Assembly (NCBI GenBank): GCA_024636135.1
Contig: JAGXHP010000043.1
Coordinates: 1 to 18,737 of the forward strand
Direction of reading: 5' to 3'
Source: Chloroflexota bacterium
GTDB lineage: Bacteria > Chloroflexota > Limnocylindria > QHBO01
Length of the DNA stretch: 18,737 nucleotides
Each line of letters starts with the position of its first letter. Positions within the stretch are counted from its first letter, which is position 1. A program made the translations under genes and the position numbers. Below the pieces are notes generated by a model, which saw nothing but the letters and a program-made list of their open reading frames with translations, was not told where the DNA came from and made no database searches. This document shows positions 12,933-18,737 of the stretch, one piece after another.

Positions 12933-14541
12933 CGGTCGAGAGACCCATCGACTCGCGCCAGGCGGCAACGCCCGCGGCCGTCAGCTCCGGAACTCGATGC
13001 GCCGGCAGCGGCGCGCGCTCGAGGGGACCAGGCCTTCCGAGGTGATAGCCCTGTCCGTGCAGGATGCCGAGCGCGGCCAGTGGCGCCATCTGGGTCGCGT
13101 GCTCGATCCCCTCGGCGATGACCATTGCGCCCGTGCGCGCCGCGAGATCGACGACCGAGCCCAGCACGGCAAGGTAGCGGCCGTCGGAGGCGCTGCGTTG
13201 GACCAGGGTCAGATCGACCTTGAGGATGTCAAACCCGATATCGGCCAGCAGGCGGAGGCCGGAGTTGCCGGCGCCGATGTCGTCGGCGGCGAAACGGATT
13301 CCCGCGCGGCGGCATGCATCGAGGCGACCACGCACCCGCTCGATGTCGAGGATCTGCTGCTGCTCGGTGAGCTCGATCACGAGCCGGTCGGGCGGGAAGC
13401 CATGACGCGCCAGGATTGCCAGGATGGCGGTGTGGCTGAACTCCGGCGCCTCGATGGTCGGTGGCGAGAGATTGACGCTCAGGAACTGGTTGGGCGGCAA
13501 TGCGCCGGCGTTGGCCACGATTGTCTCGATACAGGCCAGATCCAGCGCCGAGAGCCGCCCGCCGGCCTCCGCGGCGGCGAACAGCGACGCCGGGTTGTCG
13601 AACGGCGCTGGCGGGAGTGGTCGGATGAGCCCTTCGACACCGACCGTTCGGCCGTCAACCAGCGAGACGATGGGCTGGAAGGCAGCCCCGAGATGACCAT
13701 GCGCGATGACCTGCGCCACGGCTGCCGCCGCGGAGGTGGCATCGGCGGCGGAGTCGGCGTTCGTGGGTGAGAAGACGACGATATCCGTGCGGCCGCCGCG
13801 CTTGGCCGCGTAGAGCGACGCGTCCGCTTGGGCGTAGAGCTGGGCGGCGGCTTCGGCGAAGGCCGGTAGGGCCGAGATGCCACAGGAGAACGAGATCGAC
13901 CCGGTGTCCGGGCGGCCGGTTGCTGGCTGCAGCGCCTGCGCAAGGATACGCCGCATGACGATGCGGGCACCCTCGGGATCGGTGTGTGGCAGGAGCACCG
14001 CGAACTCGTCTCCACCGACGCGATACGGGCGGTCAGCGAGCCGCAGGCCAGCCGGGATCAGCTCGCCCACCGCTCTGAGGACGCGGTCGCCGGCAGCGTG
14101 GCCGTACTCATCGTTGATGCCCTTGAACTCGTCGAGATCGAGGATCGCCAAGGCCAATGGCGTCTCGTAGCGCAGCGCGGCCGCGACTTGTCGCTCGAGC
14201 TCTTCGTGGAACGCGCGGTGATTGCCGAGGCCGGTGAGCGGATCACGAAGTGCGTCGGCGACCGCGGCCTCGTACCGCAGCTGGAGGTCGGCATGCACGT
14301 CGGCGAACGGAGCGACCATGAGCCGCAGGGCGATGCCGGCGACGGTCACCGATCCGATCGCGGCGACGATGAGCGCCACGAGGTCGTTCGGCCCGATGAG
14401 GAGAAGCGCCAGGCGGTGCGCCGCGACGAACGCGACAAGCGCACCGACGAATCCCAGGGCGAAGCGCCCGCTCAGCCCGGACGGCAACCCCCGCGATCGC
14501 GTGGCACCGGCCTGAGCGACGTTCACCTGGCCTCCGATCAT
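12925..14541 (-). CDS. Membrane-anchored GGDEF-EAL protein (cyclic di-GMP synthesis and/or degradation)
   Basis: A bifunctional-type cyclic di-GMP enzyme. From the ATG at 14541 it is 538 residues: two membrane helices (about 27-50 and 54-76), a GGDEF domain with DPLTGLGNH, the metal site DLDEFKGINDEYGH and an intact GGDEF (176-180), then an EAL domain. An RxxD inhibitory site (RLAD, 167-170) lies exactly five residues before GGDEF, so product inhibition is likely. In the EAL domain the signature reads EGL (Glu303), followed by Asn357 in VNLS, Glu390 in ELTE, Asp420-Asp421, Lys441, Glu477/Glu480 in AEGIE and Gln497 in GQGY, so phosphodiesterase activity is plausible. The frame stays open to an ATG at 14643, but those 34 codons have poorer third-position GC and a rare ATA, so 14541 is preferred. 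No clear ribosome binding site. It stands against its neighbours miaA and hflX. Confidence 0.92.
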   Translation of the reverse strand: MIGGQVNVAQAGATRSRGLPSGLSGRFALGFVGALVAFVAAHRLALLLIGPNDLVALIVAAIGSVTVAGIALRLMVAPFADVHADLQLRYEAAVADALRDPLTGLGNHRAFHEELERQVAAALRYETPLALAILDLDEFKGINDEYGHAAGDRVLRAVGELIPAGLRLADRPYRVGGDEFAVLLPHTDPEGARIVMRRILAQALQPATGRPDTGSISFSCGISALPAFAEAAAQLYAQADASLYAAKRGGRTDIVVFSPTNADSAADATSAAAAVAQVIAHGHLGAAFQPIVSLVDGRTVGVEGLIRPLPPAPFDNPASLFAAAEAGGRLSALDLACIETIVANAGALPPNQFLSVNLSPPTIEAPEFSHTAILAILARHGFPPDRLVIELTEQQQILDIERVRGRLDACRRAGIRFAADDIGAGNSGLRLLADIGFDILKVDLTLVQRSASDGRYLAVLGSVVDLAARTGAMVIAEGIEHATQMAPLAALGILHGQGYHLGRPGPLERAPLPAHRVPELTAAGVAAWRESMGLSTVN

Positions 14542-14580
14542 GATCAGAATGCCCCCAAGGCTCGTGGTTATCGCAGAATT

Positions 14581-14596
14581 GGTGCGCGTGCGCACC
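14581..14596. repeat. Palindromic element in the divergent GGDEF-EAL / hflX region
   Basis: GGTGCGC (14581-14587) and GCGCACC (14590-14596) are perfect complements separated by GT. TTGGTG (14579-14584) is also complementary to CACCAA (14610-14615). The element is 40 bases upstream of the preferred GGDEF-EAL start and could bind a regulator. The full gap 14542-14664 holds no other feature except the -10-like box at 14648. Confidence 0.38.
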
Positions 14597-14647
14597 CGGA
14601 CGTTCGTACCACCAACCGGAGCACGGGGCGGCTCGAGCCCCATCCGC

Positions 14648-14653
14648 TACCAT
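14648..14653 (+). promoter_or_regulatory. Candidate -10 TACCAT for hflX
   Basis: TACCAT fits TANNNT and lies 11 bases before the hflX ATG at 14665. Transcription would start about five bases before the start codon, giving an almost leaderless mRNA. No Shine-Dalgarno is visible. Confidence 0.33.
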
Positions 14654-14664
14654 TGCTCGAACAG

Positions 14665-15963
14665 ATGTCCGAACGCGCACGAATGATCGACCTCACCACC
14701 ACGGTCGAGCGCGCCTTTCTCATCGGCCTCGATGACCCGAGTGACGATCGGTGGCCGGTGCAGCGCTCGCTGGCGGAGCTCGGAGCCCTGGCCGTGACGG
14801 CCGGGGCGAGCGTGGTTGGCTCGGCGCATCAGCGCCGTCCGAGACCCGACCCCGTGTGGTACTTCGGGAAGGGGCGCGCCGCCGAGTTGGTGGATGAGAA
14901 GGCCGCGACGGACTTCAACCTGCTGATCGTCGACGACGAGCTGGCGCCGAACCAGCAGCGCAGCCTCGAGACGTTGCTCGACTGCAAGGTTCTCGACCGG
15001 TCGGCGCTGATCATCGACATCTTCGCCCGCCACGCCAAGACCAAGGAAGGGCGCCTGCAGGTCGAGCTCGCGGCGCTCGAGTATCACCTCCCGCGGCTGA
15101 CGCGCATGTGGACGCATCTGTCCCGCACCGGGGGCGGAATCGGCACCCGGGGCCCGGGCGAGAGCCAGCTGGAGACCGACCGCCGCCTCATCCGCGAGAA
15201 GATCAAGAAGGTCAAGGCCGATCTCGCTGACGTCGAGCGACACCGCAGCACGGCTGCACGGAATCGAGACCGCAACGAGGTTGCGACGGTGGCACTGGTC
15301 GGCTATACGAATGCCGGCAAGAGCACCCTGCTGAACGCCCTTGCCGATGCGGATGTCTACGTGGCCGACATGCTGTTCGCCACGCTCGACCCCACCAGCC
15401 GCCAGGTCTTGTTGCCGAACGGGCAGCGCGTCGTGATGACCGACACGGTGGGATTCATCAACAAGCTGCCGCACGACCTCGTCGACGCGTTCCGCGCCAC
15501 GCTCGAGGAGGTCCAGCGCGCCGACCTCCTGCTGGAGGTCGTTGACGCGGCCGATCCGGACTTTGTCGGCCAGCAGGCGGCGGTGCAATCCGTGCTCGAC
15601 GAGCTTGGAGCCGGGGACAAGCCGCGGATCACGGTCTTCAACAAGATCGACCGGCTGGCCGTGGACGCCAGCAGCGCGCCCGGGACCGACCAGGCCGCCT
15701 TTGCCAGCGCCATCACGGGAGCCGGCCTCCCCGAGCTGCGCGAGCGGATCGCCGATGCGCTGCGTGGCCAGATGGTCGCCGTTGACGCGGTGGTGCCCTA
15801 CGAGCGGGGCGAGCTGGTGGCGCGTGCTCGATCGAGCGGCGAGGTGGAGGAGCGATACGAGGAGCGCGGGGTACGTGTCAGCGGGCACCTTCCGCAGGGC
15901 ATGGCGGCCGAGCTCACCGCCGCCGGCCGCAATGGTCGCCGCCGCTCCAGCGCCTCGGGCTGA
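14665..15963 (+). CDS. hflX: Ribosome-associated GTPase HflX
   Basis: HflX binds the ribosome and splits stalled 70S particles under stress. The 432-residue protein has the N-terminal HflX domain (about 14-185) with VWYFGKGRAAEL (64-75), the LIVDDELAPNQQRSLE block (87-102) and GTRGPGESQLETDRR (160-174), then a helical linker and the G domain: G1 GYTNAGKST (213-221), G2 LFATLDPT (237-244), G3 DTVGF (260-264), G4 NKID (326-329) and G5 SAI (348-350). The C-terminal tail is short and basic. The frame is open far upstream, but family similarity begins near the ATG at 14665; an ATG at 14683 is an alternative. The methyltransferase gene starts eight bases after the stop. miaA is the preceding plus-strand gene, echoing the common miaA-hfq-hflX order. 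Confidence 0.95.
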   Translation: MSERARMIDLTTTVERAFLIGLDDPSDDRWPVQRSLAELGALAVTAGASVVGSAHQRRPRPDPVWYFGKGRAAELVDEKAATDFNLLIVDDELAPNQQRSLETLLDCKVLDRSALIIDIFARHAKTKEGRLQVELAALEYHLPRLTRMWTHLSRTGGGIGTRGPGESQLETDRRLIREKIKKVKADLADVERHRSTAARNRDRNEVATVALVGYTNAGKSTLLNALADADVYVADMLFATLDPTSRQVLLPNGQRVVMTDTVGFINKLPHDLVDAFRATLEEVQRADLLLEVVDAADPDFVGQQAAVQSVLDELGAGDKPRITVFNKIDRLAVDASSAPGTDQAAFASAITGAGLPELRERIADALRGQMVAVDAVVPYERGELVARARSSGEVEERYEERGVRVSGHLPQGMAAELTAAGRNGRRRSSASG

Positions 15964-15971
15964 GCCTGCCC

Positions 15972-17354
15972 GTGCCGATGCTGTCGGGGATCCGCCAGGA
16001 GCTGCTCGAGATGACCGCCAGAGAGCTGGCGGCCGCCGAGGCGTTCTACGCGCGGTGCGCGGATGAACCCGCACTCGACCGCGAGCTCGAACGACGCCTC
16101 GCCGGTCCAGCCACGCCGCTGATCCTGGCGCTCGAGGCATGGGACGAGCGACCGGCCGAAGCCGATGACCTGCTCACCGCCAACCAGGAGAACGTCGGAC
16201 GCCTCGCGGCGATGGTCGAAGAGCTGAACGCGTGGCCGGGCCTGCGGCTGGTGGGCGCGGATGGTGCCGACGCGGCATGGATGATCGCCCAGCACGCCGA
16301 TCGCGACAACGACACCCGACGCGGCTGGCTGGCGGCGCTCGCGGACGCCGTGCTGACCGGGGACGCCGATCCACGACATCTCGCGACGCTGAGTGACCGG
16401 ACCGCGGCCGTGGCCGGCGAGCCGCAGCCCTACGGCACGATCGCCATGCTCGCGGACGATGGCGAGGTCGAGTATCCGCTGCCGGTCGCCGACGCCGCGC
16501 ATCTCGACGAGCGCCGCCGAAACATCGATCTGCCGCTGCCCGGCCAGGATGCCCCGTTCCTGACCGAGGGCGACCTGATCCCGTACGGGCCCGACCGCGG
16601 CGCGATCGGCGTCAACCAGTGGCCGATGACGGTGGAGGGTCACCTCTCGGTCGAGGCCTGCCTCGAGGCCGGCGTCCGCCGTGTCCGCCGCATCTGGGCC
16701 GTACGGCCGGGAGATCGCAGGTTCGGCAGGCTTCGGGCGCTTGCTCGCGAGCGCGGCGTGACGATCGAGCTGGTGGAGGCCACGGTGATCGACGAGCTGG
16801 CCTCGGGTCGCAGTCATGGTGGCGTCATTGCGCTCGTGGGACCGCGTGCCGAGGTCAGTGTCGGCTCGATGCTCGCCGAGGTGGGGGAGGGGTCGCTGGT
16901 GGTGATGCTGGACGGGATCGAAGACCCCTTCAACTTTGGCCAGGCCGCGCGCGCCCTGTACGCGGCGGGCGTCGGCGCACTCGTCACGCGACGAAGCTGG
17001 GAGACCGCATTGAGCACGGTCACGAGGTCATCGGCGGGCGCCACCGAGCTCATGCCGACCGCCACCGCTGACAGTGTCGAGGACGCCGCGGACGCCTGTC
17101 GCCGTTTCGGGATGCGGGTTGCGGTCGCGGTCGGATCCGGCGACGCGATTGAGCTGAGCGATGCCGACCTGACGGGCGGCCTGTTTGTGCTCATCGGTGG
17201 CGAGCGGCGCGGTGTGACGCGATCGTTCGTCGACCAGGCCGATCTGCGTGTCGGCATCGGCTATGGGCGCGCGGACGCGCCGGCGCTTGGGGCAGCAACG
17301 TCTGCCGCCATCATCGGCTTCGAGGCGCTCAGGCAACGCCGAGGTTCGGCTTAG
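15972..17354 (+). CDS. DUF6624 domain fused to a SpoU/TrmH-family RNA 2'-O-methyltransferase
   Basis: A 460-residue two-part protein. Residues 1-195 resemble DUF6624, a domain of unknown function: LSGIRQELLEMTARE, ELNAWPG then WMIAQHADRD (103-112), LATLSDRTAAVAGEPQPYGT (137-156), and a final HLDERRRNIDLPL block. Residues about 218-292 form a SpoU substrate-binding domain ending in HGGVIALVG. Residues about 305-455 form the SPOUT methyltransferase, which transfers a methyl group from S-adenosylmethionine to a ribose in tRNA or rRNA. Motif 1 is DPFNFGQAARALYAAG with Asn321 and Arg327, SSAGATE follows (353-359), and motif 2 is LIGGERRG. Motif 3 lacks the usual SLN. The frame is continuous, with no frameshift. 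GTG 15972 or ATG 15978 is the start; neither has a ribosome binding site, so coupling to hflX, eight bases upstream, is likely. The RNA target is unknown. Confidence 0.85.
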   Translation: MPMLSGIRQELLEMTARELAAAEAFYARCADEPALDRELERRLAGPATPLILALEAWDERPAEADDLLTANQENVGRLAAMVEELNAWPGLRLVGADGADAAWMIAQHADRDNDTRRGWLAALADAVLTGDADPRHLATLSDRTAAVAGEPQPYGTIAMLADDGEVEYPLPVADAAHLDERRRNIDLPLPGQDAPFLTEGDLIPYGPDRGAIGVNQWPMTVEGHLSVEACLEAGVRRVRRIWAVRPGDRRFGRLRALARERGVTIELVEATVIDELASGRSHGGVIALVGPRAEVSVGSMLAEVGEGSLVVMLDGIEDPFNFGQAARALYAAGVGALVTRRSWETALSTVTRSSAGATELMPTATADSVEDAADACRRFGMRVAVAVGSGDAIELSDADLTGGLFVLIGGERRGVTRSFVDQADLRVGIGYGRADAPALGAATSAAIIGFEALRQRRGSA

Positions 17355-17360
17355 GGTCGG

Positions 17361-17606
17361 TCAGAAGACGCGACGGCCCGCCATGCGGTCGGCGACCGGG
17401 CGCCCGACGCTGGGACGCGGCATGCGTCGCCACACGCGCTCGCGAATGGCAAGCCCCGCCACGAGGTACAGGGCGGCGAGCGCTACGAGAAGGCCATATC
17501 CGACAGCCAGCGGTCCCAGCTCACCACCGACAGCCGTTCCGCCGACCATCGTGAGGCTGCCAAGGCCCAGGCCGGCAATCGCCAGTGACCAGAGGGTTCG
17601 ATGCAT
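17361..17606 (-). CDS. Small two-helix membrane protein, function unknown
   Basis: An 81-residue protein with two hydrophobic segments (about residues 5-25 and 31-53), a short glycine-rich turn between them, and a basic C-terminal tail (IRERVWRRMPRPSVGRPV onwards) that by the positive-inside rule should face the cytoplasm. I do not recognise a family. The ATG at 17606 has no Shine-Dalgarno, but TACGCT lies exactly six bases upstream on this strand, so the mRNA may be leaderless. The stop codon is six bases from the stop of the methyltransferase gene on the opposite strand. It lies 125 bases after the cyclase gene in the same direction, and the candidate promoter suggests a separate transcript. 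Confidence 0.68.
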   Translation of the reverse strand: MHRTLWSLAIAGLGLGSLTMVGGTAVGGELGPLAVGYGLLVALAALYLVAGLAIRERVWRRMPRPSVGRPVADRMAGRRVF

Positions 17607-17612
17607 GTCGGG

Positions 17613-17618
17613 AGCGTA
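17613..17618 (-). promoter_or_regulatory. Candidate -10 TACGCT of a leaderless membrane-protein transcript
   Basis: Read on the minus strand, TACGCT (17618 to 17613) ends six bases before the ATG at 17606. It is the same hexamer and spacing as before queA on the other strand. No -35 box is recognisable. Confidence 0.48.
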
Positions 17619-17698
17619 TCGGGCGCGGAGGGTTTAGCGCATTAGGACCATCGGGGCCCTGCCAGGTGACGTCTGGGCGGTGCGAACTACTCAGCGCC

Positions 17699-17711
17699 GT
17701 GCCGAAGGCAC
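17699..17711 (-). terminator. Small hairpin downstream of the cyclase gene, weak terminator candidate
   Basis: GTGCC and GGCAC pair around a three-base loop, 21 bases beyond the cyclase stop on the minus strand. No U-tract follows, so an intrinsic terminator is doubtful. Nothing else is seen between 17619 and 17698. Confidence 0.25.
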
Positions 17712-17731
17712 TTCCGCAAATGTACGTTATG

Positions 17732-18737
17732 TTATGTAGAGGCAGCTGACCGAGTGAGGCCGAGCACGTTGCTTGCGCTCACCGGGCGGCTCAGGCCCTT
17801 GATGGTGAGCTCACCGACCGACTCCACCTCCACGAGGTCTTCCACCATGCCGGCGGCCATCTGGCTCACCAGGATCTGGTCGGCTGCCGCCTGGCTGCTC
17901 AGGCGCGACGCCAGGATGGTCACGTTGCCGATCGCCCCGTAGTCGTACCGTCCCTCAAAGCCGATGCGACCGAGCGTCGCGTAGCCGACGGCAATGCCGA
18001 CGCCGAACCCGAGCTCGTACCCACGCTTGCGCCAGCCGGCGGCCAGGGGCCCAAACCGTTCGCGCATGGTGACCGCCATGCGGACGGCGCGTTCGACGTG
18101 GTCGGCCTGGGCCACCGGATCGTTGAAGAAGATCATCACGCCGTCGCCCGCGAAGTGCTCGAGCGTGCCGCCGAACTCGATGATGGCGTCGCCCATCATG
18201 CGGTGATATTCGCCCAGCACGCCGAGCATCTCCTCGGGGTCGGCGCCTTCGGCGAAGGTGGTGAACCCCCGCAGGTCGCAGAACGCGACGGTGATCTGGC
18301 GCCGATGGCCGGCGAGGAGCCCTTCTCCGTCGCTCGAGGAGATGAGCTGCGCGATCTGCGGTGAGAGGAAGCGGCTGAGCTCGGTCTTCTGGCGATCAAT
18401 CGTTTCGGTCAGCACGCGCTGCTGCTCGAGGTACTCGAGCTCGAGATCCCGAAGGCGTTTCGCGGCCAGCGAGGCATTCAGGCGTGCCTGGAGGATGCGC
18501 GGGTTGATCGGCTTCGTGAGGTAGTCCGTTGCGCCGAGCTCGATGCAGCGCACCACGCTGTCGAGCTCCTCCACGCCCGACACGATGAGCACCGGCAGGT
18601 GGCGCGTCGACTCGTCGGCCTTCATCGCGGCGAGCGTCTCGTAGCCGTCGAGCTCGGGCATGATGACGTCCAGCAGGACGATATCGATGGCGTCGACGTG
18701 TGCCCGCACCAAATCCAGGGCCTCGAGCCCGTTCTCG
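17732..18737 (-). CDS. Response-regulator-linked class III nucleotide cyclase (5' end outside window)
   Basis: The 334 visible residues comprise a receiver domain without its first part, a coiled-coil linker and a class III adenylate/guanylate cyclase domain. The receiver has the phospho-acceptor Asp23 in LLDVIMPELDGYE, a serine in IVSGV and the lysine in YLTKPI. The linker ends in ELSRFLSPQIAQLI, a common lead-in to such cyclases. The cyclase domain has both metal aspartates (FCDLRGFT and AGDGVMIFF) and a family block GRIGFEGRYDYGAIGNV. However, the lysine usually found before GDG is His, and the transition-state asparagine is replaced by Ile in VTILASRL, with Arg kept. Activity or substrate may therefore differ. 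A partner histidine kinase would be expected beyond the window. The stop is TAA. Confidence 0.9.
   Translation of the reverse strand, partial: ENGLEALDLVRAHVDAIDIVLLDVIMPELDGYETLAAMKADESTRHLPVLIVSGVEELDSVVRCIELGATDYLTKPINPRILQARLNASLAAKRLRDLELEYLEQQRVLTETIDRQKTELSRFLSPQIAQLISSSDGEGLLAGHRRQITVAFCDLRGFTTFAEGADPEEMLGVLGEYHRMMGDAIIEFGGTLEHFAGDGVMIFFNDPVAQADHVERAVRMAVTMRERFGPLAAGWRKRGYELGFGVGIAVGYATLGRIGFEGRYDYGAIGNVTILASRLSSQAAADQILVSQMAAGMVEDLVEVESVGELTIKGLSRPVSASNVLGLTRSAAST

Noticed and set aside
13984..14664. Possible 227-residue N-terminal extension of HflX
   Set aside because: The frame is open, but it runs antisense through the GGDEF-EAL gene and HflX similarity starts only after 14665.
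14647..16140. Long open frame (497 codons) on the minus strand across hflX
   Set aside because: It is antisense to the clear GTPase gene, has no recognisable domain, and is the expected shadow of GC-rich codon use. Similar long minus-strand frames over rny (9507-10817) and the LLM gene (8211-9443) were rejected for the same reason.
17699..17711. Strong intrinsic terminator after the cyclase gene
   Set aside because: The stem is only 5 bp and there is no U-tract, so it is listed only as a weak candidate.
1..18737. Mobile elements, CRISPR arrays, toxin-antitoxin or defence genes
   Set aside because: No transposase, integrase, direct repeat array or recognised defence domain was found on either strand; the gene content is mostly conserved housekeeping.

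Overview
The window is a GC-rich chromosomal housekeeping segment, densely packed with genes and with almost no intergenic space. I see no insertion sequence, prophage, CRISPR array, tRNA or rRNA. The likely source is a member of the Chloroflexota (green non-sulfur bacteria), possibly an uncultivated soil or freshwater lineage. This is an inference from the high GC, the gene order ruvB-DUF2905-queA-tgt and recA-recX-rny-ymdB-miaA, an F420-type luciferase-like oxidoreductase, and promoters that look leaderless. A high-GC actinobacterium-like relative cannot be excluded without a search.

Layout. Positions 2-964 hold the 3' part of ruvB, followed by a DUF2905 membrane protein (971-1183), an AzgA/PbuG-type purine permease (1298-2674) and queA (2736-3788). 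An unrecognised gene on the minus strand (3791-4501) separates queA from its usual partner tgt (4548-5687). A 180-base leader region with several inverted repeats precedes a 51-residue very basic protein (5868-6023), recA (6073-7134) and recX (7140-7709). A short accessory stretch follows: a DUF1801 protein, a 62-residue unknown and an LLM-class flavin oxidoreductase (7744-9476). Then come rny (9627-11159), ymdB (11156-11956) and miaA (11976-12932). A GGDEF-EAL signalling protein lies on the minus strand (12925-14541), divergent from hflX (14665-15963) and a DUF6624-SpoU methyltransferase fusion (15972-17354). The end holds a small membrane protein and the C-terminal part of a receiver-linked nucleotide cyclase, both on the minus strand.

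How the genes work together. RuvB, RecA and RecX belong to homologous recombination. QueA and Tgt make queuosine in the wobble position of tRNA, MiaA prenylates A37, and the SpoU protein probably methylates RNA ribose. RNase Y, YmdB and HflX act in mRNA turnover and ribosome rescue. The two minus-strand signalling proteins (cyclic di-GMP and a cyclic mononucleotide) look like later additions to a conserved core.

The most unusual points are the fusion of a DUF6624 domain to a SpoU RNA methyltransferase, a repeated TANNNT hexamer exactly six bases before start codons that lack a ribosome binding site, a cyclase that seems to have lost a transition-state residue, and the structured leader plus tiny basic protein ahead of recA. 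I did not find a convincing new multi-gene system.
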